Assembly: GCA_910574455.1 (NCBI GenBank) | Contig: CAJSYZ010000003.1 | Span: 434,001 to 498,000, forward strand | Reading direction: 5' to 3' | Length of the DNA: 64,000 nt | From: Trichaptum fuscoviolaceum | Taxonomy: Eukaryota > Basidiomycota > Agaricomycetes > Hymenochaetales > Trichaptaceae | In this document: positions 1 through 12,586 of the stretch, piece by piece | Position numbering within the stretch: the stretch's first letter is position 1 | How the letters are laid out: every line of letters begins with the position of its first letter | Made by a program: the position numbers and the translations under genes | The notes under the pieces: model-generated | What the model saw: the letters and a program-made list of their open reading frames with translations, nothing else | Told to the model about the DNA's origin: nothing | The model's database searches: none

Positions 1-1086
1 TGTTTGTATCTTCCGTGGAGATAAAAAGGTGCTTCGCCCGAGCCTGTGTATGTGTTTCCTCGCGAAAGCGAGCCCTCAGTATCCGTTCAGCTTCCGGTCG
101 TCGTGGACGCAGTCCAAAGCTCGCTGTACCTATAAGAGATGTTCGTATGGACAATGAGGGTGCATAGAGGTGAGAGTCGAGGACGAACTTCGGGGGGAGA
201 AATGCGTGCTCCTGATCCGACTCGGAGTTCGGCACACGGCAAGTCAAGCGATAGCCGATTATGGCAACCTCCGGAATATGACGAGATTCTTGTCGCTGGC
301 GACTCAGAGAATATCCGGCCCGTCGCGCTGCTTCCCTGTTCAGCAACTCCTCTTCAGCAATCAACGATCCGCACCTTCAGTCACGTTTACAAATGCTTTG
401 ACTCTCTTTCACCCTGCGATGCAAACAAAGACACTCTTGCATCTTCGCGTTAGCTACACACCGAAGGGGAGAAAAGCGCCGAAAGAGCGCGATGTGGAAG
501 TTAATGTTATGCGGCATGACGGATGAGATGAGGGTGCGCATCGTCATTGAGGAAAGTTGCTTTTAGCTGAGGTGTGTATACCGCCTTTTATGTCCTATCA
601 ATATCGACTAACACTTTCTTAACGTCGAGCTGGGAGGCCTGGATAAGCCATTGTGCTAGATCCCAATTTACTCTGTCTTGCCTATTCTGCTTGGCAGAAG
701 ACCGGGTAATTACTTGCCAATGCTTATTTACCCTTTTACTTCCGCCAGCCCTTCCATGACGCATGCCAAAACCTCATTCCCTACGAGCACGCTTCAAAGT
801 AATCACCTCATTCTGTGTATGTCCTCCGTACTATTACTAGCAACTTCGATCTCTTGCCCGTGTACCATCTGCTATACGCGCACAACCCAAAGCGCTTCAG
901 TCTCTGTCTCCTTTCACTTGCATTCTGCCTACCTTACATGTGGCGCGAATCCTTCGACGCATTGGTGGCTGAACGTCATGAAGCTAGATTGCTCCCGTTA
1001 GCGAGGGACACGAAGGCGACTGGTGCAAGTGACGTCATGGTCGACGACCTCGAGCTGATCCTACACTTTCACCTTCTGCCTCAATT

Positions 1087-1371
1087 ATGTCATCCGTGGA
1101 CGCAATCGGCTGGAATCCCTCTCGCTCATTCATGCCAACAGAATTTCGCGCAATCAAGACCGACCAGTATTACTTGCCTTTTTACTCGCGCACCTTCACG
1201 ATGCTTGCGCTGAATACCCCGCTTACGCTCCCCGATCTTAACCAACTCTTGAAAGCTATCATCTGTCATCGCTTGCGCTTCGGCATCCTAAGTCGACTCA
1301 ACCCCTTGCTCGTCAAACTACCACCATACCTAGCTCCATTGAATCCAGATCTGCAGGGCATAGCGTCTTGA
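1087..1371 (+). CDS. Short conserved ORF, copy 1 (hypothetical)
   Basis: ORF of 94 codons beginning MSSVDAIGWNPS, unrecognised. It is the paralogue of the ORF at 20789-21115: the two share YYLPFYSRTF, MLALNTPLTL and LSRLNPLLVKLPP, and differ at scattered residues and in the N-terminal part, where copy 1 has an indel that changes the frame. No domain, signal peptide or membrane segment is evident. Retention of an open frame in both tandem copies is the only support for coding; it could be a remnant of a longer gene. Confidence 0.35.
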   Translation: MSSVDAIGWNPSRSFMPTEFRAIKTDQYYLPFYSRTFTMLALNTPLTLPDLNQLLKAIICHRLRFGILSRLNPLLVKLPPYLAPLNPDLQGIAS

Positions 1372-2488
1372 TCGCAGTTCAACCATTCCCAAGGCAATGG
1401 ACCCTGCCGTGCGAAGTTCGTAGTGAAAACCATAGAAGACAAAGGCAATACCGGTGAGTTCGACGTGCTTTCAGTTGGAAAGGGTCGCTTTTCAAATGAG
1501 ATTAAGATGAGGGGAAAGCATCGGAATATGCGGCTTTCTCTTCAATAATCCCATAAAAGTCGACCTCAAATGAGTTAAGGTACAGTTGACACCATCACTT
1601 CTCACTCCCCCTCTATCTGCCTTGTTGACCTTATGTTCTCAAGCTGTCTTCCTGTGGAGTCCCGCATCATCTAATAGTGTCGGAATTGGTCAATGGTTAC
1701 AGGCTGGCGAATCTTGACCAGCATACTCAAGTAAGTAACTTTGTCCTCATCCCCGTACCAATCTTCTGACCTTGATCTTGTCTTTCCATATACGTAGCCC
1801 TACAAAGGCCACTGGTATCCCCTGTCCCAGATCCGTGCCAAGCTCTCGTTCACTGGCACTTCTCGATTATCTGGCTATTCCGGTCATGTATCTAACTCAT
1901 TAATGCATTGGCATAACACCCTCTTTGAATTCAAGCTGTGCAAATAGGCGTTGAAATAAGTGAGAACCAGGATCACAATTAGCAAATCACACCTTGCAGA
2001 CAAAAAGACAGTAAACAGGGCCTCGCGAGCTGACGCGATGCATTCGGCTCCTTGACTCGAAGGCCCAGTACAAGGAAATGCGTATAAAGCGGCTGATAGA
2101 CGAGAAAGTTGAACACTCCATGAATGACTTCGGAGAAGAAATCGTGCAGAGAACTCGTTGTATGTCAACGTCGTTGCAGAGAGGGCGTGTATAAATGGGA
2201 GTAACATGCAAACCATACGCAGGGTTCAAAGGACACGTCAGATACCAATCTTACGTTCTGGCGCCATTTAAGATTAGTTGATGATTCAAGATTCAAATAA
2301 CTTGCAATGTGAGAAAACGTTAACTACATAGCAGGACACGGAATATTAGAAGCAAATGGGCGAAAGTCCTCCGAACGGCAAATTTCTACTTGCGCCGTTC
2401 TATGGATATGAATTTGAGAAAGTTAATCTCGATGAATCAATGACTAAACATACCCCTTCTGCAAAATCCGGCATCACTCTCACAGCTC
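1372..2488. other. Intergenic spacer, no gene seen
   Basis: About 1.1 kb downstream of gene A1 with no supported gene. It aligns with 21116-22291 in copy 2. ORFs here differ between the two copies and show no family resemblance. Confidence 0.6.
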
Positions 2489-4554
2489 TTACTCGTTCTT
2501 GTTCTCCAATGTGGACGTAACTTCTTCAATCTCATTTAGCGTAGCATCTCCCGTTCCTATTACAGGAGCGCTTGGAAGCAGATTTGGATCTGCAGGCGTA
2601 GATCCAGGCGCTACTGGGCTTGGTGATGCAATTGTTGGAGGGTGCTCAAAAGGAAGAGGCTCAGGATGGTCTAGCTGGCCTGAGCTATCCGGTTTTCCCT
2701 CCATCTGTGCCGAAGGCAGATATCCCGCGCCTTCATGAAGGAGAACGGGCTGGTTTGATTGAGGCGGAGTGGCCTGAGGGGATGCGGCGTGGTCGTGGTC
2801 AGCGACTTCTGATCCTAGAGGTAGAGGGTCAACGTCGGCATGCTCTGCCGCTACCTCGTAATGCTGTTCCTCTTCAATCTCCCTGCGTGCATTTTCGCGT
2901 TCATCAATCCATGCGGGTCGTACTACATCATGGACTTTCTTCCTGAGGTCTGGGTAACCCCAAAGGAATAACCCTATATAAACCTTTGCACGTTCTTCGT
3001 TCCGCATACTGATACATGTTAGTATGCTCTTCATGATAAAGAGGTCAGGTGCTTACATTTCATCTTTCAAAAATTCAAATTCGGACATGACCCAATCGGC
3101 CGTTTCATCGTTGAAGGTCGTCAGCAGAGCTTCACGAAACTCGTTTTCGGCGTTCGTGGTAAGGTGTTCCGCTTGGGTCTCCTCCGGCCCCTCAGCTTTC
3201 TCATGTCGCTCTCTTCCTCCAGATTCAACATCGCCTTCTCTCCTGCCCGCAGGAAAACACGCGCATATATGCACCCGAACAAAATGACCGAGGTCAGAAA
3301 GAGCCTTCTTTGTCACCAGCCAGCCCTTCTTGATCGGATATACGATGAAGCGGATGATTTTCGAAAGAAGGTATGGTTCTGACCAATCGCGTTCCCAGTC
3401 AACTATGTAGTTTAGACGTGCTACGCGGTTGTCAATCCCGAATGCCCTATTACGAGATGTCAGTACAAACTTTAGCAGTGATGGGGAGATTCTACGTACC
3501 AGAAGATGTTTCGCTGTAGATGCAAATTTCCTCGATATTCCCGCCGGGGGTGTCGAATCCATCTCCAAACTTGCGGATTCTTGACCCATTTCCAAGCTTT
3601 TCCAAACCATTTCCAGACTCGCAGATCTTCGTTCCACTGCAATGCCTCCTGAATCCATTTAGCCCAGACTGATTCACGCTTTAGCTGGTATATAAACCAA
3701 AGCGTAACTGCCAATAAGCACATGCCATGCAGTCCAGTGAGGATACTTGTTGCGAAAGAGACAAAACGTGGCTGCTCAAAAGTCAGTTCTATGGCAATCT
3801 CAGATTAATTGATGCCGCACCTGGAGAGACAAATAAGCGAAAAGGTTCAACCCGATGACGAAAGAAATGGCTGCGATGATTAAAAACAGCATTGGTGCTT
3901 TGTCGAACCACAAGCGAATGACCCTCGGAGGGACACAGGTATCATATCTTGAAGTTCTATTAACCGACCATCGGCAGGATAAGGATAGAACAGCTCACGA
4001 ACATCGACGATTTCCTCCATGTCAATCCCAGCAAGCTACTCACACCCGAAGACACACTAAAGACCAACGACATGAACCAGAAAAGGTTGACTATTCCTCT
4101 CAGGGAATCGGATGCTTCATCCTGCAATGGTGCATACGTGAACTGGAGGGTGGTCGCCGTGACACTACTGAAGAAAGTTGCGATTGTTGTTAGATTGATG
4201 TAACGTGTTGTGTCTCTCTCCATTTGATCAACAAGGAACTTTGGTAAAGCTGGTTTTGCGTTAGTGGTTCAAGAGGTAACGAACATCAAACTACACTCAC
4301 ATTCCTTTCCGAACGTCTTCAGCTCTTCCGGTACGGCATAACCTGAATTCTCTCCCGATTTTGCCTCTTCCCCATGAGCTATACCAATCATCGCCCGTTC
4401 AAAATCGGAGAGGAAATTACTGTGTATATATGTTATGCATTCAGACACCTTCCGGCTGTGCAATAACCCTAAAGCCACGACTACGTCAGATAATCAAGAA
4501 CTGTGAGCTTTGGTCTCTCGCTTACCCAAGATTCTGTGTGCTCCAACCTTCGGG
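2489..4554 (-). pseudogene. Gene A1, 3' part: four-pass membrane domain and tail
   Basis: C-terminal half of the multi-exon gene that starts at 17255. Exons read in order: VPEELKTFGKE; the membrane entry segment VDQMERDTTRYINLTTIATF; TM1 around SSVTATTLQFTYA; TM2 around VNLFWFMSLVFSVSSGV; TM3; TM4 around LLAVTLWFIYQLKRES; the conserved AFGIDNRVARLNY exon; and an acidic Pro/Ser-rich cytosolic tail ending at a TAA at 2489. The layout matches an uncharacterised Agaricomycete membrane-protein family whose proteins share the DQMERDT-TTLQ-LWF pattern; no function is known to me. Reading frames here look intact, unlike the tail of A2. The transposon at 4563-15163 lies in the intron just upstream (in transcription order) of the micro-exon near 4540, so this half is cut off from its promoter. 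A 10.6 kb intron is implausible in this kind of fungus, hence the pseudogene call. Confidence 0.75.
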
Positions 4555-4562
4555 GTAATAGG

Positions 4563-4728
4563 CACCTGGGCAACCCTAGGAATCAAGCACAAGTGCTCGT
4601 GCAACACCGCGTCGTGGGCGAGCACATGTGCTTGAGGAGTGGCCGTGCGTATGTGTTTGAAGACCTGTGTGAATATCTCTAGACCTTTTGAGGATCTCGA
4701 GCTATTCACACAGGTAAGGGTCCAGGGT
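4563..4728 (+). repeat. Left terminal inverted repeat
   Basis: Pairs with 14998-15163. It contains two internal palindromes: CAAGCACAAGTGCTCG against CGAGCACATGTGCTTG, and ACCTGTGTGAATA against TATTCACACAGGT. The TIR could therefore fold into two hairpins on its own. Both palindromes are kept in the right TIR. Confidence 0.9.
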
Positions 4729-5650
4729 CCTAGGGTCACCGGTAACAGTGTCTTACCGGTGATCCGATAGCCCGTTCCTCCTCGCGCGCGTGTCGCTCTA
4801 TCCCGCCCGCTGTCCCGCCCCTCTGAGCGCCGCCAGCGCATATCTTGTCGCGCAGGCCTTCAAATAAGTTGAGTTTAGTACCTACGGACTCCTTTTTTAT
4901 TGCTCTATCACCATGTAACCTTAGAAGAAGCATTATAATATACTATCTTTTAGCTTTTCACTCTGACTTATAATTGAGGCACACCATTAATTCTGACACA
5001 AAGCAAAGAGTTCTATTAAGTTGTCACCAGTACCAGCTAATAATCTTATAGAAATGCGGTCTAGGCTTGACTTTAAAATTTAAATATAATTAGAAAAGCG
5101 CACGCGCGCGCAAGTCCGGTTGCGGGCGGTGGGGAGGCATTGCATGCGTGCGTGCGCACGGCGGGCAATAGCGCACCCGTCCTTCACCTGGCTTGCGGGT
5201 GCGACTATGGCTTCGGTCGCCTTGTTGCAATGGCACAAACGTGCTAGTCTGATTTGCTAGAAAACACCTGTTGTTCGCACTTTGTAGCACACACGTAAAT
5301 CACCATCCATATTGTACAAAATGTGTGCAGTGGCGCACTTGAAGTGCGCGGAAGGAAGGCAGATGGGTGGGTGTGTAATGATGGAGCCCGGAAGGAGAGG
5401 CGAGAGCTCGTAAGTTTCACGCAGGGCTCATTGGATTATGGCGCACCTACGAAGAAAAACAGGCCTATCAGTCTTGTCTTTTATGATTACAAGCCAAATG
5501 GAATGAAGACGTACTTGGGTTGCTGCCACCTGCAAGGATGCCAGCACCATTCCTGTTTCAATCGAATGTGCCTCAACCACTTCACCACACCCTCTACCCA
5601 GCCTCCCCCCACCAACTGTATGTCCTGAAGTGGATGTCGCAAGTGCTTCC

Positions 5651-5878
5651 AGATAGAGCACCACCCGCGCCGAAGCAGAGCTTCTGCATGATGGAGTTCG
5701 CATTGCTCTTGAGCACCTTCGGCTTCTTCTCATCATCGATGCATCCTGTGAGGCGTCGAGCCCTGAGATTGTCTCGTTGACGGCCGCCTCTAGTTAAGTC
5801 TTGTCTTCGGGCTTGAGCTTGTCCTTGAGCTTCTCGTCGTTCAGAGTTCCGAAGGTTGTAAGACTTGAGGCGTAGAAA
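5651..5878 (-). pseudogene. Captured Hsp70 C-terminal fragment
   Basis: In a mix of frames the minus strand reads LKSYNLRN, then LNDEKLKDKLKPEDKT, a stop codon, LEAAVNETIS-LDASQ, and finally SIMQKL-FGAGGA. These appear in the order and spacing of the lid/C-terminal region of cytosolic fungal Hsp70 (SSA type). At least two frame changes and one in-frame TAA destroy it. It lacks the ATPase and substrate-binding domains. It sits inside the TIR element, so it is interpreted as a host gene piece picked up by the transposon. Confidence 0.75.
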
Positions 5879-5899
5879 GTTGCGCTTGCTAGCGCGACT

Positions 5900-6954
5900 G
5901 TGCGGCTCGAGCGGCGAAAGCCATTGTGTTCTGTGTGCCGTCTACAGGGAGAGCTTGAAGAACAGTGAAGAAACAGAGAAAGACGATGTTTGTGATGTGT
6001 GCAGATTGCGCGCCAAGACCCTGAGAAATGCGTGAAATTACCGTATATGGTATGTCTCAGAAGTTTTGACTGTCTCAAACATATGAATAACATACTCATT
6101 GATTTTTATATAGCGGAATAGAGCTCAGGCACAGTGCTTTATTACATTTATTATATGCTAATGTAGGTTTGGAAAAAACAAGGAAGTAAAAGGATGAGCT
6201 GCAAAGGGTACACATTAGAACTGCAATAAAAATGCATGATTCATGCATATGTTCTTACATTCTTTGAATTCCCTTATATCTTACGCTCATCCGAGCGCCT
6301 CTGTAATTTACAGTAGTATTATAAGGATAATATAGTATCTTGTGTAAAATTGTGGAATGTAATGGAGTTCCAAACAAAGATATAAAAATCAAACGGTCTT
6401 GAAAAGTGGCCATTTTATGCACTTTTGGGTTAATTCTCAACATTTGCAGCTAATTTCACTATATTAATGATGATTAAAAAATACAGCTATAATACATAGC
6501 AATACTAGGGACTATAATGAAGCAGAAATAGGTGTTAGATTCTAGGTTATGAATAAAGCAGTTGTGAAGTACACAAATGTTTCCGAGAGTCTAACACATG
6601 TGTACAAGTTTCACTCAGAGTGATGCATTGTAAACCCCACATTTGAGTTCAACCACTTCCACTCTATCTATTAGCAAGATTCTTTCTGCGACTTCTATAG
6701 TATGTAGAGGGGATCTATTCTGCAAATAATGGGAGTCTCATATGCACTCAAAAATATACAAATGAATAAATACTGCTGGAATAGCTCTTTGTATCATTGT
6801 TTTACTTATTAGACAGCAACAAAGTACATGAATGCTATCATATTAAATACAATAATTTGATTTCAGACAATCTTGGTATCATAGAGTAGTGTGCCTGAAA
6901 CGTGCTCAAAAGATTGTTTTGATTTTGAGAGAAAAGTGTGTCCGGCGATGCCTC
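5900..6954. other. AT-rich filler inside the TIR element
   Basis: About 1 kb of AT-rich sequence without supported coding potential, between the Hsp70 fragment and the left gypsy-1 LTR. No repeats or RNA genes recognised. Confidence 0.5.
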
Positions 6955-6959
6955 GGATG

Positions 6960-7301
6960 TATCAGCGACAGCTAGCAGCGACGACAATGACCACTGGGCT
7001 GTGCCTCTACTCAATCTCAGCAAGAAAGGTTGAGGGATAAAAGAAGTATATTAGCTACTGCTAACCGGAGGTTAGATCAGATCAAAGCTAGAGTACAACA
7101 AAAGCGAAGCTATCTACTTATATACTGTAGGGTGTGGCTGTGTCGCACTGCCCCGTTACTAAGCTACTATGCCAGAAGGTTCCATGGATTACTAAGTAGC
7201 GTCAGTGATGAGTAAAAGAAGATGACTACGCGTGAATGCATAAGTGATGACCAAGAAAAGAAAAGATAAAATAAAAGGAAAAGGAAATTGAGTTCATGAC
7301 A
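6960..7301 (-). repeat. Gypsy-1 3' LTR
   Basis: 342 bp direct repeat, identical by eye to 13209-13550. In element orientation it starts TGTCATGAAC and ends in TGATA. Confidence 0.93.
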
Positions 7302-7303
7302 TA

Positions 7304-7316
7304 ACCCCCCCCTTTA
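7304..7316 (-). promoter_or_regulatory. Gypsy-1 polypurine tract
   Basis: AAAGGGGGGGG on the minus strand immediately before the 3' LTR; expected primer site for plus-strand DNA synthesis. Confidence 0.7.
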
Positions 7317-10300
7317 AGGCGGATGTCCCAGCCGCGAAGAAGGCTCTGTGGGTTCACGTTTCTCCATGATGTCTAGAAGTTCGACCATACGAGTACGTGT
7401 CACCGTACGAGGAGCACCCGGATGTAAGCGATGGAATTCTTCGACCTCTTCCTGAGCATGTTTGACATTTGCTGCAGGTTCCCAAGTACGCTCCGATACC
7501 GGATATCCTTTCCAGTGGACCAAGTACTGTAATTTGCCATAATAGACCCGCGAGTCGAGAATCTTTTCGACTTCCCATTCCTCTGCCTTTCACAAGATCT
7601 GGTGGAGGCGGAGGCTTTCGTCGCTGAGAAGGAAAGACTGGGTCCTTATATGGCGTCAGAAGTACTTCATTGAAAACCGGATGTAGTCGCTTCCAATGGG
7701 GTGGAAGTTTCAGACGATATGCTGCTTTGCCAACTTTCTTTTCAATGACAAAGGGTCCATAACGTTTATCGCCTAATTTCTTCATGGGTCGTGTAGAAGA
7801 TATGTTGACGCCTTCTAACATGACTTTGTCACCCGGTTTATACTCCTGAGATGGTCCGCGTCGTTGGTCATAGTACCGCTTCATGAGTGCCGCTGCCTCC
7901 TCAAGAGCCAATCGAGTTTCCTCTCTAACCTGTTGCATCCTATCTGCAAACTGCTTGGCTGACTCATTGGTGGATTCGCGTCGAGGGTTAGTTCCTGTAT
8001 ACGGATGACGTCCGTAATTGACAAAGAATGGTGACTGCTTCGTCGAGGAGTGTTCCCTATTGTTGTATGCGAATTCTGCCAAGGATAGCCATTCTACCCA
8101 GTCCGACTGACGATGATTTATGAAGATGCGCAAGTATTGTTCAACTTCTTGGTTAATGCGCTCTGTCTGTCCGTCGGTTTGAGGATGGAAAGCTGTTGAC
8201 GAGTTTGCTTCAATGCCCACAAGTTTGTATAGTTCCTTCATAAACTTGGCTTCGAACTGCGGCCCGCGATCATGGATAAACTTCCGTGGAATACCGTGCA
8301 ATCTGAAGATCTGATCCCGGTAAATCTTTGCCATGCCTTCAGCTGTGAGAGATGTATCAATTGGCGTAAGGTGGATCATCTTGCTGAATCGATCAACTGT
8401 AACACAGATCGCATTGTGACCTTGCGACTCTGGTAATTCGCCGATGATATCCACTGATACGATCTCCCATGGGCTAGAGGGGACTTCATTGGGATTTAGA
8501 GGTGCATTGGGTTTTGCTCGATGTGGCTTTGTACGCTGACAAGTGTCGCAACCTGAAACATATCGTCGGACATCAAAGTGTACTCCTGGCCACCAGTAGT
8601 TCCTAGTGATCAGTTCTACTGTCTTGTACTGTCCTGGATGTCCGTTGATTCGAGAATCATGGTGTGTACGTATGATATCTTCTCGAAGTTTCTGGTCTCG
8701 CGGAACATAGATGCGTCCTTGTCGCAGTACTAACCCATCCGGCAATGCCTCCCATTGATCTTCCTTGTTTGCTAAGGCCAAGCGTACGACTCTGTCCATA
8801 GAGGATCTCGCTCTCATGATTCGTTTGACAAAATCTTCATCTAAAGATTCTACCAAAACTTCATTGACGAACCATTCTGGTTTGAGCAAAGTGACGTCAA
8901 CGTTGTCATTCTCCCCCCTCTTATGATCTGCTCGTCTCGAGAGAAGGTCGGCTTTCGTCATCTGATATCCTGGCTTATGGAACAATTTGAAGTCGTATTC
9001 TGCAAGTTCTGTGACCCAACGCGCTTGTCTATAGTTCAACTTTTGGGGCTTTTTGAAATACTGGAGATTAAGATGATCGGTCCAGATTTGGAAAGGTTGT
9101 CTAGCACCCAATAAGTATTGTCGCCATTCGTCAATGGAGTCCATAATTGCAAGTAATTCCTTGTCGTAAATCTCATAGTTGCGCTCTGTAGCATTGAGTG
9201 CACGAGATCGGAATGCAATTGGACGCCATTTTCCATTAATGTACTGGGACAAGATAGCGCCGTTGGCAAAGTTTGAAGAGTCACATTCAATGCAGAATTG
9301 TCGTTATCTGTAGGCACCGCTAGGACAGGTTCCTCACAGATACGTTGCTTTAAACGATCAAATGCTTCCTTCTGATCGGTACCCCACTCCCACTCCACCT
9401 TCCCTGTCAAGGCATGTAGCGGTTTGGCAACATGACTAAATCCTAAAATGAATCGGCGGTAGTAATTGCAGAACCCTAAGAACTGTTGTAGCTCATGTTT
9501 GTTCGTGGGTTCTGGCCAATCTTTAACTGCTGCTACCTTTGCCGGATCCATTCGGACTTCGCCATTACCAATGATGTGGCCTAGATATTCAATGCTCGAC
9601 TGTGCGAATAAACATTTTTCAGGCTTCAGACAGAGTTTGTTTTCTCGAAGTATTTCCAGGACTTGTCGCACAAGACGATCATGATGCTCTCTCGTCTGTG
9701 TGAATATGAGAATATCGTCCAAGTATACTATGACATGTCCGTCATTGATGAGATCTCTGAGTATTTCGTTCATGAAACCTTGAAATGTCGCCGGTGAATT
9801 AGTCAAGCCAAAGAACATCACTGTAGGTTCAAATAGACCACGCCATGTGCGGAATGCAGCCTTCCATTCATCGCCCTCTTTAATCCTAATATTGTTGTAT
9901 CCCCATCGTACGTCAAGCTTCGTGAAGAACTTTGCCTGTTTTGTCAGATCAATGAGCTCTTGAATGAGTGGCAAAGGGTATTTGTTCTTTATTGTACCCT
10001 TATTGAGCTCTCGATAATCTTGAACAGGGCGAAGCTTGCCGTCTTTCTTTTTAATGAAGAAGAAAGGGGATGCCATAGGAGATTTTGAGGGACGAATGCG
10101 ACCGGAGCGCAGGTTTTCTTCTAGAAATTCATCTAGCGCCTCACGCTCTTTGAGACTCAATGGATAGACCTTGCAATCGCGGGGTACAAACCCAGGAGTG
10201 AGTTCAATTGCATGGTCCCAAGGGCGTCGTTCTGGGAGGTGATTGAATTCTTCTTCGCTAAAGACTGTAGGGAATTCTGCAATGAAATCGGCGGCTACTT

Positions 10301-11340
10301 CTTGTACTACAGCTCGCAACCGATTTCGTCTCTCTCGTGTCTCAGAGACGTACTTTTCCCAGTCAAAGAAGAATATACGATCGCCCCTCTTCCAGAGTCT
10401 CAATTTTATCCGCTTCAGGTTCATCTTCCACTGTTCCGAGAGTTGGAATATAGCCACAATCATCAGGGCAACGGGTAAAGGATATTTCACCCGTTGTCCA
10501 ATCGATGCTTGGATTGTGACGCTTCAGCCATTCATAGCCGATGAAGAGATCCGTACTCTCAAGATTGGTAACCGCAAGTTCAATTAGCTCTGAGTGATCA
10601 TGGATTGACATTTTGATCTCTACATATTCCGTAATGGCTCCATTTGTGTTGGGAGTCCCATCCGCGTTATAGACTGGTAGCGGAATAGGTAGTTTCTTGG
10701 TAGGAATATGATGAGCTTCGACGAACTCGCGATTAATGCATGAACCGGTGCATCCGCTATCCACTAATGCCTTAACCTTAACCGTTTCCAAATTATCCAA
10801 CCGATGTAATAATACCGGCAGCGTGAGCTGCGACGTGCCCGTCTTTCTGATAAAGCGTTTATTACCCTTTAGACTTCTTACGGCAGCAAGAGCTTCCTCA
10901 TGATTAAGACTGTTAATGAGGGGAACCAGCTCTGGTGTGACTTCTGCTTGCCGACAAGAAGGGGTCCATACACGCAATACCGTCAAGGCATCCGCAAGCT
11001 TATCCTCCCTAAGACGCTTCACTACCCATGCCGCTGTGTGAGGGATAGGAAGGTCTCTTCGGTTCCGCTTGGGACGTGGGACTTCGACCGTGGGTTTAGG
11101 TTTCTCCTCTGGCACCGAGGATTGAGAAGAAATATTAAAAGAAGAAGAAGAGGAAAACAAGCAATCATTACTATCTACATTGGACGGTGTTGTTTTTTCT
11201 TTATAAATATTTTTATTGAGTGGGGATTTAGAACGAGACGATACATTGATAGGAAAATCACAGGAAAATTCTACAAGACGTATTTTTGTTGTGTTTTGTT
11301 TTTTCTTCGTTTTCTTTATGGTTTTGTTGGTTTTTTTCAT
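7314..11340 (-). pseudogene. pol: Gypsy-1 Pol: protease, RT, RNase H, integrase, chromodomain (three frame breaks)
   Basis: Protease region around KALVDSGCTGSCINREFV (active site DSG). Reverse transcriptase has IKKKDGKLRPVQDYRELN and the catalytic VIVYLDDILIF. RNase H contains ERNYEIYDKELLAI. Integrase has an HHCC zinc finger (HHDS, GHPGQ, CDTCQ), a DDE core with VSVDIIGELP and HDRGPQF, and the glutamate in ERINQEVEQYL. The C-terminal chromodomain has VHWKGYPVSERTWEP. Single-base frame breaks lie near 10384 (protease to RT), 9298 (RT to RNase H) and 7584 (integrase to chromodomain). All catalytic residues are preserved on either side, so the breaks are recent or technical. As written, this copy cannot make a full Pol; it would depend on other copies. 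Confidence 0.92.
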
Positions 11341-12586
11341 AATTAACTACCGGGTCATCATAGTAAAAAGAGTCTGAATAAAAGGTGCCAGATTCGAAAA
11401 ATTCATCCTCAGTGCATACCACGTTCATGCCTGAGGGCTCGTAAAATCCTGCTGTCCGTCGACAGGGGCTTCCCGCTGCGTGTTCTTCCGTTAACTGATC
11501 CGACTGATCCCAGTACCCAGCTGCTAACTCCGACTCTGTCCGATGTTCCATAGCGCGGAACTGGTCATTCCAATCAGCACACTCTTCTGGATCCATCTTT
11601 TGGATGATCTCACGGATCTTGAGAGTGCGCGATGGACAATTACGTGCAATGTGACCAGGTCGGTTGCAGAGATAACAGAGGTTGTTCCGGCGAGCTCGAT
11701 CCATCGTGATCTCCATAGGCTGGCCCTGACCTCCAAAGGTGACTCCTGTCTGGTCTCGCTTATCAGTAACAGGTGGAGGTCCTGGTGGAGGTCGGAATTG
11801 TGGGGCCACCGGAGGTGGAGCATAAGGGGCACGAGGTGGAGCATGGAGTGGGCGACGAACCATTGGTTGTTGACGAGTCCGCATGACGTCCTGCAGGCGC
11901 CGACGTTGATTGTCAAAGCGAAGCGCCGCAGTCTTCCATCCTTCGTACGTAATAGGGCATTCACTCATGCTGAGGATGTTTTGTACGATGGAGGAATCTA
12001 ACGCCATTTCGAGTAGCCGGATCAAAAAGTCATCATAACCGTCCATGTAACCCGCTTTGCGCCGGTGTACGTCAAACTGCGCAAAGAACTCTTCCGCTTT
12101 CGCACCGCTTTGCTTTAGCTTTATCAACGCGGTCTGCGCATGCATCGCCTCATTGGGATCACCGAAAGTAGTCTTCAGGGACTCGAGAAACGTGTTCCAA
12201 GTGTCATTAATTGTCAATGTGCCCGCCACTGTCTTCGAATCCACATAGTTCTGTGCCCACTCTCCAGCTAATCCGCCGCGCATAAGACTGAGCACAAACA
12301 GGATTTTCTGAGAGGATAGATGATAAGCGTCTCCATGAGCACTAAGAAAGACATGAACAGTGCGGATAAAATCTTTGTAGTTGGTGCCATCAAACGGTTC
12401 CGGTTTGACAGCAAGATTTTTGGTGACGTGTGACGGAGTGGAACGTTGTTGCAGTACTCGGACGTCCTCCCGAAGCTGATTCTCTCGTATAGCGGCTTCC
12501 AATATCTCTGTCTCCCGAGTTTGGATAGTACCTCTCAACTCGTTGATCGCATTCTCGAGTGCTAGAATCCGCTCGGTGTTACTCAT
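11258..12586 (-). CDS. gag: Gypsy-1 Gag (capsid and zinc knuckle)
   Basis: 442 codons starting MSNTERILALENAINELR. The N-terminal coiled coil (residues 1-50) is followed by a retrotransposon capsid region (about 65-230, with PEPFDGTNYKDF, GLAGEWAQNY and FLESLKTTFGDPNE). A Pro-rich linker follows, then one CX2CX4HX4C zinc knuckle, CYLCNRPGHIARNC, near residue 305. The protein would package element RNA in cytoplasmic particles. The 3' end is A-rich and overlaps the protease frame by 83 nt; protease lies in the +1 frame relative to gag, so expression of pol needs a frameshift there (programmed or mutational, not decidable here). The gag frame itself is intact. Confidence 0.93.
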   Translation of the reverse strand: MSNTERILALENAINELRGTIQTRETEILEAAIRENQLREDVRVLQQRSTPSHVTKNLAVKPEPFDGTNYKDFIRTVHVFLSAHGDAYHLSSQKILFVLSLMRGGLAGEWAQNYVDSKTVAGTLTINDTWNTFLESLKTTFGDPNEAMHAQTALIKLKQSGAKAEEFFAQFDVHRRKAGYMDGYDDFLIRLLEMALDSSIVQNILSMSECPITYEGWKTAALRFDNQRRRLQDVMRTRQQPMVRRPLHAPPRAPYAPPPVAPQFRPPPGPPPVTDKRDQTGVTFGGQGQPMEITMDRARRNNLCYLCNRPGHIARNCPSRTLKIREIIQKMDPEECADWNDQFRAMEHRTESELAAGYWDQSDQLTEEHAAGSPCRRTAGFYEPSGMNVVCTEDEFFESGTFYSDSFYYDDPVVNYEKNQQNHKENEEKTKHNKNTSCRIFL

